Positions 1 through 9,081 of a stretch of 64,000 nucleotides of DNA are shown piece after piece. Source of the stretch: Carallia brachiata (lineage: Eukaryota > Streptophyta > Magnoliopsida > Malpighiales > Rhizophoraceae); the NCBI GenBank assembly GCA_021464245.1, contig JADCRB010000010.1, positions 4,296,735 through 4,360,734 on the forward strand, read 5' to 3'. Numbering within the stretch: position 1 is the first letter of the stretch; each line of letters starts with the position of its first letter. The translations under genes were made by a program, and so were the position numbers. The notes beneath the pieces were generated by a model. That model searched no databases. It saw only the letters and a list, made by a program, of their open reading frames with translations, and was not told the DNA's origin.

Positions 1-477
1 CAGATTTACCAACTTGTCTCATGATTGCGCCCGCTCGGGGCAATCGAAGGAAAAAATGTGTTTTATTGGTTCAAGAATCGGAGAAGTAGGAAGAAACCAG
101 CACTGAGAGCTGTTTTTTCTAAAAAACAGTCTGCCGTTCCGATAGTAAATCTCATCGGTACAACTTCACCCCCAAATGAAGTAGGTCCGAGTTCTACCAC
201 TGCAATGGTCTCTTCAGGCTATAACGATCAAAGCCGTAGCCTGTGGGAGCATGCGTACTGGTCCTGGTGGTCTTACGGAGTCAGCCAAGAGTTCATCCCT
301 CCTAGGTACTTAAGTCTAGAAGGAATTTTTCTAGCAGAAATGAGTCATTCCGGCGAAACTTTGCCACTCTTTCCAGAATATTCCGGCAGCATCAACCAGC
401 CGGAAAGCGACGTCGACATCATCGGCCCACCAGACGAGGTCGAGCTTGACTTGGAGCTGCGCCTTGGGCCCCGCTAG
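1..477 (+). pseudogene. 3' part of a WUSCHEL-clade homeobox (WOX) gene, probable pseudogene
   Basis: Reading in the frame of position 1 gives the second half of a WOX homeodomain: QIYQLVS, a stop, then LRPLGAIEGKNVFYWFKNRR. The spacing from QI through L-R-x-x-G-x-IEG to the recognition helix NVFYWF matches the family without gaps. Downstream are a WUS-box-like TLPLFPEY (about 350-380) and a terminal EAR-type LDLELRLG just before the TAG at 475-477. These two motifs are the repression motifs of the WUS clade, whose members are nuclear transcription factors that control stem cells and organ founder cells. Helix 3 is unusual: Lys replaces the near-invariant Gln in WFQN, and NRRSR resembles WOX11/12 rather than WUS (NHKAR). 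The TGA at 22-24 falls at a position normally Arg, Gln or Glu; a CGA to TGA change would explain it. No splice acceptor lies between this stop and the helix to remove it. The 5' half is outside the window. A sequencing error at one base is the alternative. Confidence 0.6.
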
Positions 478-494
478 GACGGCCGATAAGATAA

Positions 495-584
495 GGTACA
501 ACGACTTTGACAGCACACGGTAACGACTTCTGCAGCACGCGACAACGACTTCTGCAACACACGGTAACGACTTTCGTGACGCGC
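495..584. repeat. Four imperfect ~22-bp tandem repeats
   Basis: Units start at about 495, 519, 541 and 563. Each carries an AACGACTT core followed by a GCACAC- or GCACGC-like end. The array begins 18 bp after the stop codon of the WOX fragment, so it would lie in its 3' UTR or just beyond it. Function unknown. Confidence 0.6.
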
Positions 585-1427
585 GTCAGCCGCTGCCTCT
601 TTTATCTCTTATGCGGGAAATGGACGTGGATGACCCTACTCGATTTTACGTACTTCCTTTTTGACTTTTCAAACAAAAAAAAAACTCTTTATGTTATGTA
701 TATATATCCTGCATGTCCGAGCCATAATACTCACACCTCAATTTTTCTTCTTCTCAAAAGAAAATGGCTTGTCTCTGCACTTGTCCCAAGAAGTTCTTTG
801 ATTAAGAAGTTGGAGACGCACGAGCTAAGAAAAGAATGAGTAGTCTTCCTCGAGGGATCCCTAAAAGCCCTCGAAACTCAGTCTCCAACGCCATCGGTGT
901 CATGGAGTTCCAACTACTCTCCTTAATTCGCATCTACCACGGAGGGATGAGAAGCTGCAATCATCCTAATCTTCCTTTGGATGTGGCGACGTACAAGGAA
1001 GTTCCAACTACTCTCCTTACGTCGAAGCAGACTTGGGAATCATCACTACAGTCAGTCTCTCTGTGTGCAGGTCTTGAAGTTCCGAAGTGCTGGGCCTTCC
1101 TATTGGGGAAGTTCAAGTTCTTTGCCTACCGGATCATCCTCACCAGAACTTTGGAACTTCAAATAACCTTTACTAGCCTTTGCGAGCTATGGAAGCTCGA
1201 ACTCACCTGGAGCCAAGACTTCAATTTTTATATTGGCTGGGCTGCTAACTTTCTCAGGATCGTATCGGATTCCTATTGCGATCCAACAATAGCAGGCTAG
1301 CCAGAGATAAAAGACTTCAACATTCAATGTTCATTAGGACATCTCAAATTTCAAACTAGACTTCAAGACTCGGTTCGGATCACATCCCCGAAAGTTCTTC
1401 CTTACCAACCCTTGAAGTGGGGACATT
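585..1427. other. Non-coding stretch upstream of the LTR; possible retroelement internal remnant
   Basis: I recognise no gene. A 20-bp segment beginning AGTTCCAACTACTC occurs twice (about 906 and 999). The 154-codon open frame at 836-1300 resembles no family I know. The last bases before 1428 (GAAGTGGGGACA) look like a polypurine tract, so part of this stretch may be the 3' internal region of the LTR element that follows. Confidence 0.35.
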
Positions 1428-1737
1428 TGTAAATATCAAAAAAAAAAAAAAGTATGCATCTAGAAGGCTGAATGGGTCAACTTCTAAAAAACAAAAAAAA
1501 ACAAAAAGAAAGAGATCTGCGTGATGCATGCATAGTGCATTTTTTAAGCATGGTGGGCAAATGCATGCATGTTGCAGCTTGTTCTTCAAACTTGGACAGC
1601 AAACACATGCACGTCCTATAGAAAGTGGTCATCCAATGTCAAAAGGCAACCATTTAATTTCAAAGGGGAGCTACCTAACGAGGAAAATCACTAAAAAATA
1701 TCATCCTTGGTAGTTGAAATAGTGCCTTTCAAAAGCC

Positions 1738-1745
1738 TATAAATA
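1738..1745 (+). promoter_or_regulatory. TATA box of the LTR promoter
   Basis: TATAAATA sits within the symmetrical context AAAGCCTATAAATAGGC, followed about 65 bp later by a CT-rich stretch. This is the usual arrangement in plant LTR promoters. Confidence 0.5.
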
Positions 1746-1902
1746 GGCAGCAATGTAAGCTTCAAAGGCATCGGATGCAAAGCAAAAATATCATCTTCTA
1801 AAGCTTTGCATCTCTTCCTTTCTCTCTCTAAATATTTTGGGTGTATACTCTCTAATTGTCACTAAATTGGATCCGCTAGATCAAAAACCCAAGATATTAA
1901 AT

Positions 1903-2175
1903 ATTCGAGTGGGATCAAGCCTCCTACGGCCCTCACCGGAGTCCATCCAGTTCGAGTGGGATCAAGCCTCCTACGGCCCTCACCGGAGTCCATCCAGTTC
2001 GAGTGGGATCAAGCCTCCTACGGCACTCACCGGAGTCCAATCAATTCGAGTGGGATCAAGCCTCCTACGGCCCTCACCGGAGTCCAATCAAGTCCGAGTG
2101 GGATAAAGCCTCCAACGGCCCTCACCGGAATTCAACTAATCCATTTGAGATCAAGTCTCGGCCCTCAGTGGAATC
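1903..2175. repeat. 47-bp tandem repeat array, about 5.5 copies
   Basis: The unit carries TTCGAGTGGGATCAAGCCTC and CCTCACCGGAGTCC. Copies begin at 1904, 1951, 1998, 2045 and about 2092; the last is partial and diverged (2129-2175). The first four differ at only a few bases. The period is not a multiple of three, so the same repeat is open in all three forward frames, which explains the overlapping open frames here. Confidence 0.9.
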
Positions 2176-2303
2176 CATTTCCTACAGTTCAAGATCACGC
2201 TGTGGAAATTCAACATCTGTCGGTCAAGATTAAGCCTTCACGGCCCTTGACTAAATTACACAGGAGCACTAATCAGAGGATCTACACAGAGATCGAACCA
2301 ACA

Positions 2304-3376
2304 TAAATTTTAAATTTTTATCTGTAATTTGTTTTTGTATTTTCGAGTTTAATTGTTTTAGACTCGAAATTTACCCGTTACAATATCATCTTCACTTAGA
2401 ACAAAAAACATAAAAAATAAAAAGTTGTTTTTCCGTGGAGACAAATTTACGTATAAAAATATAACTATAAAAATGTGTTCAATCAAAAGCTCAAAAATAA
2501 TATTGGCTTGTCTCAACAATTTTATAATGAGATTTAATGTTTTCAATATTTTAATGATTTTTTTCAATATTTTATACTATAAAATATATTTTTAGTAAAA
2601 GTAATCTTATAATCATTTAATCATTCAATTCCCACCGGAAAATCAAAGGTAAGTTTGAAAAGAAATTACATTTTAAATCTACAATATTTTTTTACTCCTT
2701 TTTTTATTTTTTAATATTCATTACTAATAATATATTTATCAAAAGATATAATATTTTTAAAAAGAGTGTAGACCAAATTTGGGGAATGAGGAAAAGCGTA
2801 TAAGAATAATTTTTAAAAAATAAACAAGAATAATAAAAATCTAGTGGGACAATTTTCAAATCGAGTGGGGGCAGCCAATGCTATATATAAGTACTTGTTT
2901 TTTATTTATTTTTTTATGAGTATAATTTATTTATAATTTTATATTATATAATTTTTTTTATTTCAAGTAGATATTATTTATTATGTTGTATATAAATAAA
3001 AAAAATTATATTAAAAATGAGGTAAATTAAAAATTATATTATTAAGGGGTGAGGGTAGGGGATCAGTGGAAGCAATTATCCCCACTCACCACCCTTCCTT
3101 CCCTCCACCCCGCCATTAACATTGATGGAGCACAGTACTAGAATGAATGCCGTGGTGGAATAATTACAATGTTATATAGCAATTGGAAGATGTATAGTGG
3201 CCACGAAGAAATTATTATCTCCAATATCATTATTAGCGCATTTCCCTTATCCCTATTCAATCCCCTAATAATTAGCCTTTTTACTATGCTAAATATAAAG
3301 ATAAAAGGTGCAACCTAAGGGGACAAGCAAATAATTTTCCAACATGATTCAATTCTTGCACTTCAAAAATTAACAA
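2304..3376. other. AT-rich intergenic DNA, no gene seen
   Basis: Long A/T runs and no coding signal. A small hairpin (TTTCGAGT at 2341-2348, ACTCGAAA at 2362-2369) follows the LTR. A short GC-richer patch at about 3045-3125 has no recognisable content. Confidence 0.6.
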
Positions 3377-3527
3377 AATAAGACTGAAATGAGATTGAGC
3401 ATTTGCTCAACTGGTTGAGGGGGTTGTCTCTCAACCAGTAAATGGGGGTTCAAATCCTACCAAATTTCACTTCCCCGTCCCTAAATGCCTAATAAGACTC
3501 TTAAAAAAATAATAATAAGACTGAAAT
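3377..3527 (+). mobile_element. tRNA-derived SINE with 14-bp target-site duplications
   Basis: The body (3391-3513, about 123 bp) is flanked by perfect direct repeats AATAAGACTGAAAT at 3377-3390 and 3514-3527. Its head resembles a tRNA gene with an A-box-like TTTGCTCAACTGG (3402-3414) and a B-box GGTTCAAATCC (3447-3457), the internal RNA polymerase III promoter. The tail is a short A-rich run. Head, A-rich tail and perfect target-site duplication are what L1-type machinery leaves when it mobilises a SINE. The exact duplication implies a relatively young insertion. No cloverleaf acceptor stem is evident, so it is not a functional tRNA. Confidence 0.8.
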
Positions 3528-5542
3528 TTAAATTTGTACGAGTTCTTAATTGCAGAATTAACTCGTTTATTGAAATTGCCTAGAGACCGCAAGCCACGAC
3601 ACACTTTAATGGAATAAAATTATTGTGCAGATTTTTTGGCAAACTTTGAACGTATTAACTATTCTCCCCCGGTGGTTCAAGATTCTCTTTCATCAGATAT
3701 ACATTCTCTTCTATGAGCTGATATTGTAGGTATGAACAGGATCTAGGAATTGAAGTGAGGCTGGACAAATATGTGTTAAAAATTATTTTTTAAAATTTTT
3801 TTATTATAAACGATAACATAAATAATAAAATAATATTATTTTATCATCAAATAATAACTAAAACAGTAAAATAATATTATTTTAATATACAAATTAATCT
3901 CTCAATTGAAAAACACTAGAGAGTGAGAGTAAAATATAAATAATAAAATTTAGTGGGAGTAAAATATAAATTTTAATAAAAATAATAATGTAAATTTAAA
4001 TTTTTTCACATCACTTTTTTTAATGAGATAATTGATAGGGACATAACACTAAATTTGAAGAGACGCAATAAACTAAAATTAGTATAAACTATACTTATAA
4101 ATAATGTAAACTACAAATTTGAGGGTGGCCAATCCTCCCTTAAACGTGGATCGGCCAATGGGTATGAGCCGCTTTCTTTAGGATGGATAGAATTTTTACT
4201 TTATTTTTGGCTTTATAGTTACTTTCTCCTGTTTAAGCACAAAAATAAAATAAAATAATTTACCGATCACGTGTCGACCGTGCTCTTGCAAATTTGGAGT
4301 TGGCCATCAATTAATGAAGACCCGTAAACAAACGGCAGTTTTTTTTGTAAATTTTTTAAATTTCGATGTACTTACATAAGGTAAAACTCTAAGCTTGTGC
4401 TTGAATTGGGAGAATCATGAAGGGGAAATAAAAGGATTAGAAAGAAAATGAAATACAAACGGACTTTCCTTTTTCGTGGAAAAGAAAATGGAACAAAATT
4501 CAAGATAATTTTTCTCATGAAATTTCAAAAGGCAAGTTAACTAATTCGGGACGAAAGCATTAGAAAGATAGTAGCAAGATAGCCGTCTCCAAAATAAAAA
4601 CTTATATTGAGTGTGAGATTTGTGGTTTAAATTTTCTCTCCCAATCTAATTGGACGAAAAAAAAAAAAGCTAAAATAATTCAGGTGGGTTACTATTACTT
4701 ATTCATTCGATGCTTCAACAAACTCTGAGGGATTCAAACATTTTTTACTTCTACAACTAAAAAAAAAATGAACATGTCCTTGGTTTTCTTTTTCAATAGA
4801 TTCGTAGCGAAGTTTAAATTATCACTATGGTCTTAGACAAACTAATCATGTCGATATATACACAAAAAGATGGTAAAAGAGTCGTGTAAACACTACCCTT
4901 GTAAACATGCATATAAGCTACCACGTTAACTGTCTGTTTGTTTTGATGAAAAGTCATGCGAAAAGAAAGCAATTTGAAAAAAATAACTGGTTTCAAGAAA
5001 TTTTTTCTTATTTGGTTCTGTGACAACGTTTTTGTCTCGAGAAATATACTATATAAAATTATAACTGTTATTTTTAAAACGAAAATTAATATTTTTAAAA
5101 TATAAAAATAATATATATTTTAAAAATATCAATATTAATTTTAATAACATTAATTATCGTTTCAATTAAAATCAATTTTAAAATAAAAATCACTGAAACA
5201 CTAACTTTTATTCAGTTGATTTGGTGAGAAAATTGACTTGTCCGAATAGCTAAGTCAAAAGGCCATGTGAAAAAACAAAAAAGAAAAACCAAAAAACAGC
5301 TAAAAGCATAATGATAACATTACCCCCCGACGTTATCTCCTACAGCTCCACTCACTTTGGGCATATTTATAATTTTATAAACCAACTTTTCTTTCTTATA
5401 ATTTTTTTTAATTAAAATCTCACAGTTTAAACAGACCATAAACGTTTGATTATGTGCCTTGTTTGAAATCAACCCTGTATCCACAGGCGTAAGACTACCG
5501 TCGGTCGAGTTGGGCTGCTCTAATGGCATGCTGAGGTAGCAC
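3528..5542. other. AT-rich intergenic DNA, no gene seen
   Basis: Several A/T-only stretches (for example 3780-4020 and 5040-5190). No exon-like conservation and no element with clear ends. Confidence 0.5.
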
Positions 5543-5563
5543 GGCCCATGTTCTATTGGCCCA
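5543..5563 (+). promoter_or_regulatory. Paired site II (TCP-type) motifs upstream of the SINE3-like gene
   Basis: GGCCCA occurs at 5543-5548 and 5558-5563, which is TGGGCC on the other strand. Paired site II elements bind TCP factors and are common in promoters of growth-associated and housekeeping plant genes. They lie about 230-250 bp upstream of the ATG at 5795. Assignment by position and motif only. Confidence 0.4.
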
Positions 5564-5794
5564 TAAAAAAAAAAAAAACAAAACAGCTGCTGCTAAATTT
5601 GCATAAAAATTTCGGACCAAAAAAAAAAAAAAAATTTGCATAAAAACGACAGCGTTACGTAATTTGCGCTATTACTCTCCCTCCTAGTCTGAGGGACGCC
5701 ACAATAAAATCCCCGCTCCTCTTTTATTTGGATTTTGGATTCAAAACAAACCAAAAAAAAAAAGAAAAAAGAAAATCTCCCGCCAAAAAGGAAG

Positions 5795-7045
5795 ATGACA
5801 GACCATCATCCAACACCGCAAACCGAACATTTGCGAGTTTCAGGTATTGGAAATCGCCGATTCAAGGAGTCTCAATTGAAGAAGCCTCAAAAGGTTCGAT
5901 TCCAACCAACTCTAAATCCCTCTTCCATTTTTTTTTCCTTCTCTGTTTTATGTTCGTGTAATCTTTCGTTTCTCACATTCAAATTATCGGCAATTCAGTT
6001 TCTCATTTGGTTATCTACACTTACAGATCGCCAAGAAGAGCTTGAACGGCGCTTTCGCCTCTGTTTCGGATGATTTTCCGTCGGAAACCACCAAGGAATC
6101 GAGCGATTTCTCGGAGATATCAGATGCTAATCAAGACCACCAAACCGCCGAAGTACGATCCTGTTTGGTTTTCATTTGCTAGATTTCGCTTTCTTCTTTG
6201 CACTATTGCAATAGTGGTTTTCTTGAAAATTTTTTGGAATTTCTTTTTTATGTCTCGTTTGGATTGATTTCTGGTTCGCCTTTGGCTAGTGTTTTTTTTA
6301 AAAAAAAAAAAAATTAATTATAGAATTACATGCTTTACTGTTGTGAAGCATTTCACAAATGTCCTGCGAATACGGTAGTTAAAATCTGGATTCAGTTGGA
6401 AGTTGAGCTAACTAGCCATGATTTGTGCTGATTGATTTGTTTTTATTATCATCTTTAAAATTGAATCTGTTCATTTTGCTTTCTGTTCTACGCAATAATT
6501 ATAATCGAATTTGAAAGTAATTTGGATTACCTTTTTTGAACTATAATTTTGTTGTTTGGCCATGTTTTGCTAACTACTTGTTCATTTTACAGAGCTTTGT
6601 GTTCGCGTTGAATCCAGTTCATTCATCCTCTTCAGGAACATCACCTCTTTCCGATCTGACTCCAAAATCGAAGATCACCACCGTTGATGATGAGCTAGCT
6701 GATTTCAGCGCGAACCGTCTCGGAGTCAGCCAATTGGATATTCCAAAGATCGGTCTGGCAGACGTAGATATTCGGACGGAAAATCTTCTGAAGCAAGTTC
6801 GAGCTCTGTCCTTGAACTCGCCAAATGCGGCATATAGGCACAAGAAGCTTCTAGATGGATTGCTCAAGGTTCTGATGGACGAGCACTCTGCTCTGCCTGA
6901 AGGGAGAGGCCAGTTTACTGAACTTGCTTACAAGAAATGCCGCATCGTGTTTCTGAGTTTGTTGCTGTGGAGCATTGTGGCTACACTCATATTCTTCTTC
7001 AGCTCAGGACCGAAACGCTCCTATCGTGGCCCCTTCCCCACTTGA
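5795..7045 (+). CDS. SINE3: SINE3-like, tail-anchored KASH-type nuclear-envelope protein
   Basis: Three exons, 5795-5893, 6027-6152 and 6593-7045, with GT...AG introns in phase 0, give 225 residues. The start is the first ATG in frame. The N-terminal 100 residues are polar and Ser/Thr/Lys-rich. A conserved-looking helical block follows (ENLLKQVRALSL ... HKKLLDGLLKVL, about 125-165). One membrane helix lies at about 193-211, and a 14-residue tail ends in GPFPT. A single C-terminal membrane span with a short lumenal tail ending in Pro-Thr is the layout of plant KASH proteins, whose last residues bind SUN proteins in the perinuclear space. Arabidopsis SINE3 is a small protein of this type and, as I recall, is the neighbour of bHLH148, as here. 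The terminal Pro-Phe-Pro-Thr departs from the commoner Val-Val-Pro-Thr. The gene model is firm; the SINE3 identity is inferred from layout and synteny. Confidence 0.7.
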
Positions 7046-8958
7046 GGTATTATAGCATGAAGGAGTTAAGATTTTCTATTTCTTTCTTGCCTTCATTGAT
7101 CTGATTTTTTTTTCTTATAAAGATGCTGTGATGTTCGCATTCCCATGATATTCTTGTAGTTGTGAAATTTGTGCATTCTTACTGACCTCTATTGTACATT
7201 TTTGCTTTGAAATGATGCAACAATTCGGATCTTTGTTACTTAATGATCAGTAGTTGCAATGCTCTTAGTTATTTGCTGTGATGTTTGTGGAAGTTTGGCC
7301 TGCAGTTTTCATAATATTTTTTTGATGTATTGGTGGGGGAAAATTAGTTGTCCAGTTTCAAATGCCCCTTTTTCTTTCCACGTCAATCTTGCAAATAACT
7401 AAAAGCTGTCTGACTTGTGTTTTACGCTTGAAAAATCATTCTATCGCTATCTTTAGACTTATGCTTGCGTCATGGTTTAATTAAACATGGTCAAATATTT
7501 CAGAAAAAATATAAATATGATTTAGCCCTCAGAAAATGGCCAAGTCAATTGGGCCTAATTCATTGGCCTGATCCTGCCAAACTCAAAGCAAATGGCATTT
7601 AGGATGCTTATACGTGGTAAGCATTGCATTGCAGTACTTTTGTTGGTCTATACTGTTAGAAATTGGTATTTTACTGAGGTCTGCAGCTAACACTGCTCGA
7701 TTATGAGCATCTGGTTTCGGCTTTCTTCTTACTTGACGTCTAAGCGTTCTGTCTCACCCAAAGAGGGTAAACAATTGCCTAACATCAATGTAGTCTGCAC
7801 GGACACTGATTTGTCCTGAGCAGATCTGTAAGTGGATTGAGAGCATGTCTCCTAGAAAGCCTCCATTCCCTGAAAATCTATACATGGGAGCCTTTTCTTT
7901 TCCTACCCAAATTTGCTGACTAATGCTGACGATTGCACCTGAAATAGGGGCAGAATTATTTCATTAGATAACATGGTTGTATGGTTATCGGAGAATTACT
8001 CATGATTCATAAGTACCGGGAGTAGATGAGCTCCCCATTCATATTGATAATGACGTGTGTCAACTTGGAGTTACATTTTGAAATTAGTCATGCTGAGGAA
8101 TGATTCATCACCATCGCTGTTATTTATTTAATTACCTTTTGAAGGGCAGTTAGAAATGATTTTGACCTTCAGCTAGCGGAAGGAGCTAATTTCAAACAAA
8201 CGTTTGAGTGGTACAATGTACAAGGCTAGGAGTCAATGACCAGGAGGTCAGGAAGGAGTCATGAAATTTTTATTTGTTGCGAGAAATTGCGTGAGAGTTC
8301 AGTACCTCTTTATAATTAGAAAATATAGAAATTAAACCAATCAAGGCAGTGAGTCATGATTTTAAAATCTAATCTTGGAAAACAGACAAGAGAATGACTT
8401 ATTAATTAAGAGTTATGGTGAGTAGCATTGTACTAGGACGTATTTAAGGTTCTCTTTCAAATGGGCAATCATGAGTTCTTGAAATCTTACCATACACAAA
8501 TCTATATGTACCATAAAAAGTCTTTATGAAGCGACAATAGATATGTTATTTGACTGACCAGAATGAGTCAATTAGAGAGGTCTGATATTATTAGCTATAA
8601 GTGGATTTTCAAATGGAGCCATGCGTTCGCTTGAAGTAAATCTAATTTTTCTCGAATAATGATTTGATTGCAAGCATCCTCTTATTCCTGGATTAAAGGG
8701 ATGTGCCTTCTTTCTGTGGAAGCCGCATTGTGGTTGGGGATGCACGGTGATCTAGTGATTTTCACTGCTTGATCACATTATGGACTCTATTGCATTATCT
8801 TGTTAATGATAGAGTGAAAATTTTGTGATTCGCTGTACTTAAAGGCAATGATTTGGTGTAATCCACCACTAATTTTTTAAGTTCCTTAAGGATAAAGACC
8901 ATTTGTTTGGGGCCAGTTGCACTTTAAACAATTGTTTCCATCTAACCCAAAGGAAAAT
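7046..8958. other. 3' UTR followed by non-coding DNA
   Basis: The first few hundred bases after the SINE3-like stop are T-rich and probably include its 3' UTR. Beyond about 7500 I see neither exons nor an element with defined ends. Confidence 0.4.
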
Positions 8959-9081
8959 TAGAGCTAATCACTAGGTAGCCTAGTGACTACCAAGCATAAA
9001 AGTTTGAAACCCAGATCTCACTTATAATTAACTTTCCTCCCTCTCCACCCACCCCAAAAAATCCAAAAAAAAAAAAAACTA
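8959..9081 (+). mobile_element. Possible decayed tRNA-derived SINE
   Basis: A head with AGCCTAGTGACTACC and a B-box-like AGTTTGAAACCC is followed by a C-rich body and a poly-A run (about 9065-9079). AAAATTA lies on both sides (about 8953 and 9081) and could be a short target-site duplication. The A-box is poor, so this is weaker than the copy at 3391. Confidence 0.35.

Larger units (their letters stand above)
1428..2303 (+). mobile_element. LTR of a retrotransposon (3' LTR or solo LTR)
   Basis: The element starts TGTAAATATC directly after a purine-rich tract resembling the polypurine tract of plant Ty3-gypsy (Tat-type) elements, and a plausible 3' terminus ends in CA at 2303. Inside are a TATA box (TATAAATA, 1738-1745), a pyrimidine-rich presumed transcription start (about 1805-1832) and a 47-bp tandem array (1903-2175), placed as R/U5. 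No tRNA primer-binding site follows 2303, which argues against a 5' LTR. No gag-pol coding sequence and no second LTR are seen. The ends are inferred from TG/CA only, and no target-site duplication could be confirmed. Confidence 0.5.

Noticed and set aside
836..1300. 154-codon open frame
   Set aside because: Composition and lack of any recognisable motif suggest a chance frame in a retroelement remnant.
1903..2175. CRISPR-like direct repeats
   Set aside because: Copies are head-to-tail without unique spacers, inside a plant LTR.
1837..2306. Three overlapping open frames rich in SSLLRPSPES-like repeats
   Set aside because: They are the same 47-bp DNA repeat read in three frames; no domain, no homology.
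3391..3470. Possible tRNA gene (A- and B-box present)
   Set aside because: No acceptor stem or full cloverleaf, an A-rich tail and exact flanking duplications. It is a SINE.
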